Below, in pieces: positions 1-10,099 of a stretch of 64,000 nucleotides of DNA. Numbering within the stretch: the first letter of the stretch is position 1; each line of letters opens with the position of its first letter. Both the position numbers and the translations under genes were made by a program. The notes under the pieces are model-generated. The model was not told the origin of the DNA. It did not search any database and saw only the letters and a list, made by a program, of their open reading frames with translations. The DNA lies in contig JAKSZT010054215.1 in assembly GCA_026826555.1 (NCBI GenBank), positions 20,195,673-20,259,672 on the forward strand, read 5' to 3'. Source of the DNA: Tolypeutes matacus (taxonomy: Eukaryota; Chordata; Mammalia; Cingulata; Chlamyphoridae).

Positions 1-103
1 TTTATTAAATAATACACAGTATAGTGTGGACTTAGTAAGGGGTCCATGGTTTTCACCTGACTGACAAAGGGATCCGTGGAACAAAAAAGGTTGAGAACAC
101 CTG
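1..103 (-). mobile_element. hAT-like non-autonomous DNA transposon, cut by window start
   Basis: Read on the minus strand this begins CAGGTGTTCTCAACC and matches the complete element at 61623-61816 over about 103 bases at roughly 87% identity by eye. Its outer end is base 103, followed by gattagat, the expected 8-bp duplication; the other end lies outside the window. The flanking bases align with an LTR of the same family as 6652-7287, so it inserted into that LTR. No transposase is visible; the family name was not recognised. Confidence 0.7.
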
Positions 104-1983
104 GATTAGATGGCTTCTTGAAAGGGTCTTTAATTAGATTGTGGGCCCAGGGTGGGTCTTAATCCTCTTACTGGAGGCCTTTATAAATGGAGGACTGAAA
201 AGCTGCAGACACAGAAGAAAAAGCTGCAAAGGCAGAGGAACCCTGAGAGGCTGAGAGAGATGTCCCAGCAGCCAGAGGCTGGAATCAGTGGAGCACAGAA
301 GCATAGAAAAAGGCTCCAGAGAAGCTGAGAGAAACGAGGCCTGGAGGAGAAGGGAAAGATGAGCCACATGTCTGATCACCCACAGCTGAGCTGGGGAGAA
401 AGTGAGCCTGGAGGATAAAGCCGAGACTGGCAGAGCCACCATTGTGCCCTTCCATGTACCTGATCACCCTCAGCTGCAACTTGGTGAGACAGCATCTCTG
501 ATGATGCCTTGATTTGGACATTGCCACAGCCTTGGAACTATAAGCTTTTAACCTAAAATAAATTACCATTCTAAAAGTCAACCTGTTTCTAGTATATTGC
601 TCCCAGCAGCTTTTTTTTTTTTTTTTTTTTTTTTAATATTTTAAAAATTTAAAAAAAAAAAACATTTTTTAAAGATACTTAGATTACATAAATGTTGCAC
701 AAAAAATAGGGATTCCCATATGCCCTACTCCCCACCCTCCCATAACCTCCCACATGAATATCCTTCATTAGTGTGGCACATTCATTGCAATTGATAAATG
801 CATCCTGGGGCTTTGCCATTAAGCATGGACCATAGTTCACGTTGTAGTCTGCACTCTCTCCCACACAGTTCTGCATGTTATGTGATGATATAAAATGGCC
901 TATATCTGTCACTGCACCATCATTCAGACAATTCCCAAGTCTCGAAAAAGCCCCTGTATTACAACTGTTTTTCCCTCTCTCTGCCCCCAGAGCCCCCAAT
1001 AGCCGCTGGCTCCACATCAGTGTTGTAATTTTTTCCATTGCTAGAATCACAATATGTCTATACTTGAATACCAGTAAGTCCACTATAGTCCATAGCTCTT
1101 CCTCCAATCCCGAGGATTCTGGGATGGTGATGTCCACTCCACCTCCAATTGAGAAAAGGGTTATATCTCATGGGGAAGATGGATGGGACTAACCTGCCTG
1201 CAGCTGCAGACTCTCTCTGTTCCCTGGGACAGCCATTGTCCATCATCATCTCCCCTCCAGTTGTCCTGGGTGAGTCCAATGAGCTGTAGAGTAGGTGTTG
1301 CAACTCCACCAAGTTTCTGGGCCCAGCTGGCACATGGACAGCCCAAAGACTCAAGTCTCTGGACGTACACCTACAAACTCCAGAACCAAGTATAGGTTTA
1401 AATAGAAGAGACAGATGAGCCATGTGCAGGGAAGCCATAATTTAGTCCAACTCTGTCACTCTCAGGAGCACAAACACCAAAGTAGGGCCCACTGGCACGA
1501 CACCAAACTCCAGAGCTATCTGCCCTGACCATAGGACCTGGGTGTCTTCAGAACCCTCAGGAGCCTCACTATTTGGGATAGTATCCACTTTGGCAGTCTT
1601 TGAGATCCTGCTGAGATGTGCGTAAGCGTTACCTCTGGAATGACTTCCCAACTCACTTTGAAGTCTCTTAGCCATATAAACTCTTTTGTCTTTACCTTTT
1701 TCCCCTTTTATTTGAGGTCTTTTTCCAGTTGCATTGCTAGTTGGTGCTTGATAGCAATCCCTCAGTGCCAGGGAGGCTCATCCCTGGGACTCATGTCCCA
1801 TACTTGGGGGAAGGCAATGCATTCATGTGCTGAGTTCACCTTAGAGAGAGGCCACATTTGAGCAACAAGGAGGCAACCCTTAGGCACCCCATAATAATAG
1901 GCTAAGTTTCAATTACAAGAGCAAAGGCTCATAAGCCTAGTTGTCAATATTAAGGGCCTAGCAGCTTTTAGCAAACTAAAACA
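104..1983 (+). mobile_element. ERVL/MaLR-like LTR, interrupted by an L1 insertion
   Basis: Bases 104-614 and 1960-1983 form one LTR. They match the minus-strand LTR at 6652-7287 closely: shared blocks include ttaatcctcttactgga, gaaaaaggctccagagaa and the terminal tagcaaactaaaac. The 5' end is missing because a hAT element sits at base 103. Bases 615-1959 are a later L1 insertion bounded by the duplicated agcagctttt. A poly(A) signal-like aataaa lies near 558. The 102-codon and shorter frames here are chance frames in LTR DNA. No internal retroviral genes adjoin it. Confidence 0.75.
615..1959 (-). mobile_element. Antisense L1 3'-end insertion (xenarthran type)
   Basis: A T-rich start (T run from 611) is an antisense poly(A) tail. 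The 10-bp sequence agcagctttt flanks both ends (605-614 and 1960-1969), as expected of target-primed insertion. The block gattcccatatgccctactc followed by ttagtgtggcacattcattg recurs in the L1 3' regions at 20340, 31690 and 57620. The distal part, about 1560-1960, matches the sense-strand segment at 54740-55060. It appears to be 3'-UTR only; no ORF2 frame was recognised. Confidence 0.75.
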
Positions 1984-2039
1984 GAAGGATAGAAAAACAC
2001 AAAAATACTTTAGTATTGCTTGTTTCCTTTAAAAAGCTT

Positions 2040-2190
2040 TAAGTAACATGAATGCTTGCATAAGGCCTGGCTCAAAATTCTAGATTCCCTCACAGGCTTT
2101 CTCTGGTGTGATTTGCAGATCACCTGCATTAGGCTCCTAAGGCTCTGCATTTTAACCAACTCCCCAGATAATTTTTAGTGCATAATAAAG
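2040..2190 (+). mobile_element. MER5-like hAT relic
   Basis: Diverged similarity to MER5A: gcagatcacctgcattagg, then tctgcattttaacca, then ctccccagataattttta, in the order expected for that element. The terminal inverted repeats are not clear. The surrounding 1984-3117 shows nothing else recognisable. Confidence 0.4.
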
Positions 2191-3117
2191 TACAAAATCT
2201 TTAAAATTCAATTAGTAAAGTCTGGGACTTACAGAGAAGGGAAGTAAAATTCAAATGAGAATTCTAGTTAAGCTTGATGGCTTGTTCCTAAGAAAATAAA
2301 ATAGTAATTTTTAAAAGGTAGAGGCCACTTCTGGGTTTAGTGGCATCTTGAAGGAATCAGTCTTTCCCTTGTGAGATTTCAAAAGGTCGGCAGGGAGGGG
2401 AGAATCAAACATCCAAGACTGTCCAAGAGAGATGCTGGCCACTCAGAGCTTCCAGCAAGATTTGGTTAGACAAGGCTCTTCCACAGTGGCACTTAGTGGC
2501 ACTGGGAGGAGAATAAACTGCAATCAGCTTAGTGGGGAAGGTTCTGTGGATGGTGATGCTTAACCACAATTCCAAAACATTCTTCAGCTTGGGATTTCTC
2601 AGACCTTCTTGGCAAGCTACTCTTTAGCGGTGCCACTAGTTCTCCCAGCTATAACATGTAAATTCATTACAGCACTTGCTTCTTTTGGTATATTTCATTG
2701 TTCACCCTAGCACAGTGCAAAAGAACATTGAAAATGACTTTCTTATAGATCCTATTATCGTGGTAGAATCATTTCCCCCCAATCCTTTATAGATATTATT
2801 TTTAAATGTCTATATAATTTTTTAAAATCCACTGTCTTGAGTTTATATAATTTCTCATCTCTATGGTGCTTCAGGTTTGCTTTGAGAAACAATTGAGCCT
2901 TTGTACAAGGATTAATAATTGATCATGTTACAAGGACAATGTGTTCATAGAAACTCTAGGATTTCATGTTTAGAAAGATAGATACCCCTTAGATTCTTCA
3001 AATCTTTTCAATAAGAGCATGTACAAGACATTATTAAGTTATTGTCTCCAGCAATAGAGGACCCAGATGCATCAAGAAAGGGTTGTTCTTTTAGGGACAG
3101 CTCTAATTATAAGAAGG

Positions 3118-3151
3118 TTTTTTGTTTTTGTTTTTGTTTGTTTGTTTGTTA
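3118..3151. repeat. T/G-rich simple repeat
   Basis: Runs of TTTTTG pass into (TTTG)n. It may be a decayed antisense poly(A) tail, but no retroposon head was seen beside it. Confidence 0.8.
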
Positions 3152-3164
3152 ATGAAGCAGAAAT

Positions 3165-4020
3165 CTGTCTCCTGGCATCTTCCACTTTCTGATTCTGATA
3201 TTGCTTTGTGAGAACAGCTGGAACAAGGCCAGTCTGTCTTCCATATCACATCCCTTCACCTGTTTGAATACAGAAAGTGTATCATCCTGTGGGTTTCTTC
3301 TCTGAGCTCTTTTCCTTCAACTCTTCCTTCTATGGCTCAGTTTCAGCCTCCTCCCTCCTCCTGTTGATCTCTGTTGGATGCCTCCATCAGTGGTCCTTAA
3401 ACATGGACACTTGTGACCTCATACCATCTTCTTTTAAAGGGTGTTCAGCATGGCTAGTCTCATCCTCTCCTGGATGCTACACTTCTGCTAAAGTAGCCTT
3501 GTCTTGACTCCTCTCTTTGGACAGCCGTACCATAGAGCAACTCACATTTAACTTACAATCAGCTAAGAGCTTTAACTCTTTTTTCAAGTTTGCTGCTACT
3601 AATCCACTGTCCCACTATTCCTTTTTGGACCAGTAGATTTAATGTTACCTTGCATCCACAATATTACATTTTTCCGGTTTGTCTTCAAGGAGATCCTAAA
3701 AGTCAAGTGTCTTGCTGAAATTCAGATGTGTTCTCACATAATGCATCTATTTTCACCAGGCTAGTGATCTTCTCTAAGAAGGCAGTGAGGATATTTGGAA
3801 ATGCTTGTTCTTAGTAAATAAATTTTGATTCCAAACAATTCCTACATCCCTGTCTTATTATTATAATGCACCATTTAAATTATTGAATCTAGAATCTTGC
3901 CTAAAGTTGTTGTAAAGCTCCCTGACATACAGCTATGAACATCACCTTCTCCTGTTTGCCTCATTTTCAGTTTCCTATCATCAATACATTCTTCATGACC
4001 TCTCTGACTTTTAAAGAATA
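3165..4020 (-). mobile_element. Ancient CR1/L3-type LINE remnant, reverse transcriptase region
   Basis: On the minus strand, near 3702-3724, the bases read as Leu-Asn-Phe-Ser-Lys-Thr-Leu-Asp, close to the CR1-clade reverse transcriptase motif LDFSKAFD. Further blocks follow in CR1/L3 order, including the segment about 3540-3600 and the block 3890-3960. The frame is broken by many stops and indels, so it is a dead relic. At about 850 bases it is long for so old an element. The assignment rests on family knowledge, not alignment. Confidence 0.6.
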
Positions 4021-4427
4021 CTGAATAGAATTTGATTGAACAGAAACCACAGGTAATTCTTCAAGTTTAATAGTAGAAATCGTACTACTAAACCATGGAA
4101 AAAACAAATAATGCTTTACGAAGTTATCCCATATAAATTTTATCATATCATGACAGCAACTGTAACAATTCAGATATTAATCTCATTGAGTAAGTTAAAA
4201 ACAATCTCAGAGAACTTAAATGAATTGCCCAGGACCCTCATGTCAAAAAGGATAAAGGAGAGATTCAGTTATGGTTGGACATTGTGCTCAGCCCTGCCTC
4301 TAGGGAAGAGATGGCCAGCTAAGTTTTTGATTTGTTCTTTTTCTAGCAGCTCTGCTACTTTTATGTAAAGCACTGACTGGACACACACTATCTATTCCTT
4401 AGGGTCTCTGTCATGATTCTTTAAGAA

Positions 4428-4634
4428 CAGGAGTCAGCAAACTTTTTCCATAAAGTACCAAATAGTAAATATTTTAGACTTTGTGAGCCATGCAGTCTCT
4501 GCCATACCTGCTTAACTCTGCAGGGGTAGCATAAAATTAGCTATAGGTAATATGTAAATGAGTGGGACTGGCTATGTTTCTAAAACAACTTTATTTACAA
4601 AATTAGGTGGTGGGCCATAGTTTGCTAACACCTG
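4428..4634 (+). mobile_element. Complete hAT-type MITE (MER-class)
   Basis: Terminal inverted repeats CAGGAGTCAGCAAAC and, on the other strand, CAGGTGTTAGCAAAC match at 13 of 15 positions. The 8-bp flanks tttaagaa (4420-4427) and tgttagaa (4635-4642) match at 6 of 8, as expected for a decayed hAT target duplication. The interior (aaatattttagactttgtg and aacaactttatttacaaa) is that of a common eutherian hAT-Charlie-like repeat whose exact name I cannot fix. It is non-coding. Confidence 0.75.
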
Positions 4635-4739
4635 TGTTAGAATGTGAATTCATTTAGAAACATAAAATCTTGCAACATAGAAAGGCCTCGGATTCATTGG
4701 TACAAGTGGTTATGTTAAAATCAGTGGTTATATAAGACA

Positions 4740-5000
4740 TTTTACAAAATATAAATACAACTATACTAGAGAGAAGGAAACAGAATAGTAGCCATGTACA
4801 GCAGGGGAAGCATAGAGACTGAGAGGTGATAAGTTTGTTTTTTTGTATATTATTATTATTATTATTGGAATAATCAAAGTGCTCTGGGAGTGATTGGGGT
4901 AATGAATGCACAAACATGTGATTACACTGAATACCATTGATTTTACTCTTTGGATGGATTTATGCTTTATTAATATATATCAATAAAATTGAAAAAAAAT
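4740..5000 (+). mobile_element. Retroposon 3' end, first of a tandem pair (probable L1)
   Basis: Contains gtaatgaatgcacaaacatg, then ctttggatggatttatgc, then tatatcaataaaattg and an A-rich tail. This is the order seen in L1-type 3' ends, with AATAAA near 4981. A second copy follows directly at 5030-5285. The internal ATT run at 4849-4866 is a microsatellite. Confidence 0.6.
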
Positions 5001-5029
5001 GCTTAAGAAAATAAAAAATGAATGTACAA

Positions 5030-5285
5030 AATAAATTTAGAGTGACAGAAATGAAATAGCTGTGTATGGTGAGGGAGGCTTGGAGAGATTGATAGGTAAA
5101 TATTAAGGAATACAGTTTTTTGTTTGGGTTTTTTAATTAATATTAATATTGGAATGATGAAATGCTCTAATGGTGGTTGAATTGATGAATGCACAACTAT
5201 GTGATTGTACCAAATGCCATTGATTGTACACTTTGGCTGGATTTTATGCTTTGTTAATATGTATCAAAAAACTGATTTTAAAAAA
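5030..5285 (+). mobile_element. Retroposon 3' end, second of a tandem pair (probable L1)
   Basis: Same family and orientation as 4740-5000, sharing tgaatgcacaactatgtgat, cattgattgtacactttgg and ttttatgctttgttaatatg, and ending A-rich. No clear target duplications were found. The frames on the minus strand are chance. Confidence 0.6.
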
Positions 5286-5294
5286 TCATTGGTG

Positions 5295-6346
5295 GGGAGA
5301 GGACTATATTGACACTTCACATAAATCACTACAGTTTGAAGCTACAAATAGTCAAAAAGAACAAAAACATTGAACAGCATCAGCACCTCCCATCTCTCCT
5401 CCCCATTACCACTTGTACTTAATACCCAGTTGGGGCACAGTCCAAATGTACCGTGGAGAAAGTGGGTGCTCAACTTGGGAACATATTTGATGCTGAATTA
5501 TTCCAGTTTCTTTATAAGAGACCTAAATTGCATTGCCTTTCTGGGTCCAGTATATAATTTTCTCAGATGATGAAGAAAATTGAGCTGTCATCTCCTTTAG
5601 GTTAGATCCAGAATATAGAACAACAAAGAAACAAAAATGTTTAATTGCTGATGTTTGTTTCCCGTAACGTTAACAGTTTTCCATCATTTTTCCCCTCAAT
5701 AGAGGAAATGTTAAGAAATGCTTATAGAAAGCTCACCAATTTCTAAAAGGCAACAGCAGTGAATGAAGTATATTCTGATCATGTAAAAATGTCTCTCAGT
5801 TCTCATTATCTTAGTCATCATGATGAAATGAGAAGTTTGTCTCATAACAAAATTTTACAGGCTCAAGATTGTGTACTGATCTTTAAAGTCAATCTAGTGC
5901 ATTAAAGAGAATTCTGGAAGTAGGAGTTGAAGGAGGTCCCCAAGGGAGAATTTACCAAAATAGATTCCTCCATGGGCATGAGCATGTAGAATTTGAAAAA
6001 AACCTATTTATTATTATAAAATAATTTTATATTTCAAAAACATAAAAGGATTCTTGTTGTGTTCATAAGGTAAACTAGAAAGTAAAGCTTAACAAAAATC
6101 TCTTTGGTAGGGAATGATTTAAAAGTTGAAAATCGTGGTTATTGTCTGTCAGGTGGGTTTTAAAATATATTAAGGCAATACAAATTTGGGGAGAACAAGA
6201 ATTTCTCATTTTAGTTTCCTAACTGATAAATGGAATTTTAGAGATTTTGAGAAGTCAGAAGATTATGGGCATCTCTGGAGAATCAGGATGATGCTATTGT
6301 AGATAACTTTGTATCTTGTCTGATTTTCATCATCAGTTTACAGACC
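5295..6346. other. Unassigned AT-rich DNA
   Basis: I see no repeat, gene or RNA signature. The frame at 5370-5570 is short and has no recognisable features. Confidence 0.5.
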
Positions 6347-6648
6347 TGTATTATCTATTGCTGCATAACAAAATACCCCAAAACTTAGTGGCTTAAACCA
6401 ACCAAGTATATCACCTCAGTTTCTTTTGGTGAGAAATTGGAGCACAGGTTACCTAGCTTCTCTACTTGGGAGTCTTTCATGGGCTAAAATCAAGGTATCA
6501 GCTGGACTGCAGCCTTTTCAAGGTTCAAGGTTCAAGATTTGCTTCTAAGCTCACATGGTTGTTGGCAAGATTCAGTTTTTCATGTGATGGTGGCCTCCGT
6601 TCTTCACTGGCTATTGGCCAAGACCATCCTTGGGACCTTGTCTTAGGC
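6347..6648 (-). mobile_element. MLT1-type MaLR LTR fragment, antisense
   Basis: Opens with tgtattatctattgctgcat, followed by aaatacc and cttagtggcttaaac. This is the reverse complement of the conserved MLT1 LTR 3' end (gttttaagccac, then aataca). It ends at the next LTR at 6652. Contains an imperfect caaggttcaaggttcaag repeat at 6518-6535. Confidence 0.7.
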
Positions 6649-6651
6649 ATA

Positions 6652-7287
6652 AGTTTTAGTTTGCTAAAGGCTGCTGGAAGCAATATACCAGAAATGGGTT
6701 GGCTTATTTAATGGAAATCTATTAGGTTAAAAACTTACAGTCCTGAGGCAGAGGAAGTGTCCAAATCAAGACATCATCAAGAGATGCTGTCTCGTCAAGT
6801 TGCAGCTGTGGGCGATGAAGCACATGGCAGGGCATAATAGTGGCTCTGCCAGTCTCCATCTTGTCCTCCAGGCTCACTTTCTCCCCAGCTCAGCTCTGGG
6901 TGATCAGACATATGGCTCATCTCTCCCTTCTCCTCCAGGCCTTATTTCCCTCATCCTCTCTGGAGCCTTTTTCTATGCCTCTGTGCTAGTCTCTCCCCTC
7001 TCCTCTGGGCCTGTGACTTTTCTCTCCCCAGGCTCATCAACTTCTGAAGGTCTCTTTATATCTCTGCTGCTTTTTTCCCTTTCTGCTGCTTTTACTCTTC
7101 CATTTATAAAGGACTCCAGTAAGAGGATTAAGATCCATCCTGGGTCACACAATCTAATCAAAGGACCTTCACCAAAAAATAATTTAATCAAGAGTTCTCA
7201 CCTACAATAGGTTTACATGCATAGGAATGGATTGCCTCTAAAGACATGATCTTTTCTGGGATCTACAAAACGCTTCAAACTGTCACA
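6652..7287 (-). mobile_element. ERVL/MaLR-like LTR, full length, antisense
   Basis: In sense orientation it starts TGTGACAGTTTGAAG and ends near TAGCAAACTAAAAC. Flanking gcata and gcatc could be the 5-bp duplication (4 of 5). It is the same subfamily as the LTR at 104-1983. The 136-codon plus-strand frame (6800-7210) runs antisense to the LTR and is not a gene. No internal proviral sequence adjoins, so it is a solo LTR. Confidence 0.75.
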
Positions 7288-7470
7288 GCATCTCTTCAGC
7301 AAGACAGCTTGCTTTATTAAAGTATGCAAGCCAAGGAGACAGGAAGAGACACTGTCAGCAAGATGAAATTCTGTCTTTTATAACCTAGTCACAGAAGTGG
7401 CTTCTGTCATCTTTGCCATTTCTATTGGTTAGAACCAATTCACTGGATTCAGCCTACCTTCCAGGGGAAG

Positions 7471-8021
7471 TGTGGTGGTTTGGAGCTATGTACCCCAGAA
7501 AAACATGTTCTTAAACTTAACCCATTCCTGTGGATGTGAACGCATTGTAAGTAGGACCTTTTGATGAGGTGACTTCGTTTAAAGTGTGTTGCAAGTCAAT
7601 CAGGATGGATCTTAATCCTATTACTGAAGTCTTTTATACATAGAATGAAATTCAGACAGGGAAAGCCACAGAGAAAGCAGCCAGAATCTGAAAGTTAGTG
7701 GAAGCCAGAAGAGAAGGGAGAGGCCAGGAGGGGCCTCTATGTGATAGAGGAGCCCAGAACCAAGGATTACCAACAGCCAGCCCCAGAACGCCAGTGTATG
7801 GGAAAGCATCACCTTGATGATGCCTTGATTTGGACATCTAGCCTCAAAAGCACAAACCAATAAATTCCTATTGTTTAAAGCAGCTCGGGGGATGGATGTG
7901 GCTCAAATGGTTGGGCGTCTGTCTCCCATATGGAGGGACCTGGGTTCGATACCCGGGACCTCCCAGTAAAAAAAAAAAAAAGCAGCTCGTTCCATGGCAT
8001 TTGCTTTAGCAATGAGAAAAC
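7471..8021 (+). mobile_element. ERVL/MaLR-like LTR with a SINE inserted
   Basis: Starts TGTGGTGGTTTGGAGC and shares tgatgccttgatttggaca with the LTR at 104-1983. It ends near 8021 with ggaag/tgaag flanks (4 of 5). A SINE at 7888-7980 splits it, bounded by duplicated agcagctcg. It is divergently oriented from the LTR at 6652-7287, 183 bases away. No internal retroviral genes. Confidence 0.75.
7888..7980 (+). mobile_element. DAS-type tRNA-derived SINE
   Basis: Begins ggggatggatgtggctcaaa, with an A-box-like tggctcaaatggttgggcg and a B-box-like ggttcgatacc, the internal RNA polymerase III promoter of a tRNA. It ends in an A run. Perfect duplication agcagctcg (7879-7887 and 7981-7989) brackets it. 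It is mobilised by L1 machinery and non-coding. Insertion into an LTR shows it is younger than that LTR. Confidence 0.93.
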
Positions 8022-8870
8022 TGAAGCAGGAGAGTGTAATACAGGGCATGAATACCAGGAGGCAGGGACCACAGGGGACTATCTTCGACATCAGCCTACC
8101 CCAGACCTCTAAATTCTTTCCTGTCAGGCTAATCCAATTCTTAAGTAAAGAAACTGCCTATACATGTCAGTAGTGTTCTCTTAACATGTTGCTCACTTTG
8201 GGCTGTTTTCTCTTGTCCCTTGTTACATTAGGTGTTGTTTTTCACATGGCCGTATATAGCACCCTTGGGCTAGTAGCTCCCATAATTAAGTACAAATATT
8301 TCAGCGCACTAAAATTGTCCTTTTGGGAATTTGTGTTATTTAATAAGGCAGCCAGGCAAACAGGTATATTCTATAGAGAGAGGGCAAGAGTGACAGGTTT
8401 GGGAGATGTTAGCTGAAATATTTGTTTCTCAGCATTGTTTTTGTTCCTTTTGAAAGTATCCCAACAACAGATTTAAAAAGACTGTTTATGAGTATGTTTA
8501 ACGGAGCTAGGTTCTGAGGAAGCATGACTTTTTTAGAGACATTTAGGAATGGAAATTAAGAGAATACAAGTATGCCTGCATATTTTGGCAACTGAGGATG
8601 AACATTTCTTTGAGGTTCTTTGAAGTTTGGGATACATCTGAAATTTGCTACTACAGAGTTTTTGAGAGTGAACTCATCTGGTTTATAGCTTTATTGTAGC
8701 TCTTCTATAATATATTGAAATGGACTCTTATTATTCTTGCCATTCTTGGTTTATGGGAACATAAATCTTTAGATTCACTATCTCTTTGACATATTTAATA
8801 GAAAGCAGGATGTCTTGCTACATACCACCACCTCTTGACAATGTAGCTTATTTACAACCATGTTCATTTA
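8022..8870. other. Unassigned DNA
   Basis: Nothing recognisable apart from short chance frames. Confidence 0.5.
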
Positions 8871-9045
8871 TTTAAAAATACATATTGCATTTACTATGTG
8901 CCAGGCACATTTAGTTCCCATAACATCCCTACGAAGTAAGCACTCTCATCTCCATTTTACAGATGGGGGAAGTGACACAGAGAGGTGTGTACTAGATGGC
9001 TAGGAAGTGGTAGAGCTGTGAATCAGGTCCTATTAAGGTACAGCT
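8871..9045 (-). mobile_element. MIR SINE, antisense
   Basis: Shows tttactatgtgccaggcac, then ccattttacagatggggga, then gacacagagagg, the reverse complement of the MIR core and 3' half. Ancient and diverged. Confidence 0.8.
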
Positions 9046-9469
9046 TGTAGTTCATCTTTGTTTGATAAATGATATGAAAATTATATTGAAAACAGGATTG
9101 ACCAAGTTCGTTTTGAGTAGACACATTGAATGCTGTATACTTTATTTCTTTGCTAAAGAAAGAAACTTGCCAGTGGCTCTGAGTATGTGTCACTTTGGTT
9201 TGCTAGACACATACTTGTGCCTCAGAGACTATAGTATAGAGCAGAAAACTCCAGAATTTGAATTTGAAATTGAGACAAGTTTAGAAAATGGCAGCCTCTA
9301 AAATAGTTCAGAGCTAATAGCAAATGAATGAGATTAATTGTTGAAAAAGCTAGCCCAGAAGAATGATTTTAAGTCTTTAGCCGATGAGACCAGAGCTCTC
9401 CCAAATACATACACCCAGGAGCTGTACTCTAAGAATTATTTTCTTTTTCCAGTTTAAAAGCTAGCAAAA

Positions 9470-9815
9470 ACAAAACGCAGACTGTTCTTTTATTTTCTTG
9501 ATTTGGTGTCAAGAAACAAAGAGGCCCATTTGTATTAAATTTTACTCTGTGAAAATGTGTCCGTCACTCTTCTTTGTTTTCTTCACTATCACCAGCACCA
9601 AGCAGTGGTTCTGCTGGCCCTGTGTTATCACCTTCACTTATCTGGGAAAGCTGAAGATTTTCCCCGCCTGAGACAACCTTCTCTTCCTTTCTACATACAA
9701 ATCTCTCTTGAACTGACTCTAGGGTATTTCCAAATTCAGACCAGTGTCTTGCAAATGCTGCAGAATTCGAAGGAGTCTGTGGTTGACAAGAAAGAAGCTG
9801 GAGATCATGGACATG
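9470..9815 (-). CDS. Candidate terminal coding exon, gene not recognised
   Basis: On the minus strand a tract of about 30 bases, nearly all pyrimidine, ends in CAG at 9816-9818, a strong splice acceptor. From 9815 an open frame runs in phase 0 for 83 codons to a stop at 9564-9566. The product has a polar middle (about residues 15-45, with HWSEFGNTLESVQERF) and an acidic C-terminus ending DSEENKEE. AATAAA lies at 9489-9494, about 70 bases past the stop, followed by a TG/T-rich stretch that could be a downstream poly(A) element. The frame also stays open upstream to 10106, through a MIR, so the open frame alone proves little. No upstream exon was identified. It could be a real last exon, a decayed one, or chance. 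Confidence 0.3.
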
Positions 9816-9881
9816 CTGCAGAAGAAACAGAAGGAAGGAGGAAAGTGGTGATCCCCAGGAAGGAACAAAGGGTTTCCCGAG

Positions 9882-10030
9882 TGCCTGCTGTGTGTCAAGC
9901 TCTGCCCTGGACACCGTACAAGTGATTCTCGTTGGGTCCTCAACTCTTCCGCACAAGAGGGGAAAAATAAGGCTCAGAGAGGGTAATTTGACCAAAGTCT
10001 CACTAGTAAGGGCTAGCATTGGGATTCTTA
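9882..10030 (-). mobile_element. MIR SINE, antisense
   Basis: Contains gagtgcctgctgtgtgtcaa, then aataaggctcagagagggta and tctcactagtaagg, the MIR order in reverse. It lies just upstream of the candidate exon in the minus-strand direction. Confidence 0.7.
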
Positions 10031-10099
10031 TCTTTCTAGACTTAAAACCCATTATGATTTTTGTGGAGAAATAGTTCAGACCTTTAAAAATATTTGAGA

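Noticed and set aside
6800..7210. 136-codon plus-strand open frame
   Set aside because: It lies wholly antisense within an ERVL/MaLR-like LTR; similar frames recur in the sister LTR at 104-614.
7888..7980. tRNA gene
   Set aside because: A-box and B-box are present, but the cloverleaf is degenerate, an A tail follows, and target duplications flank it. It is a SINE; the same applies to the other six insertions.
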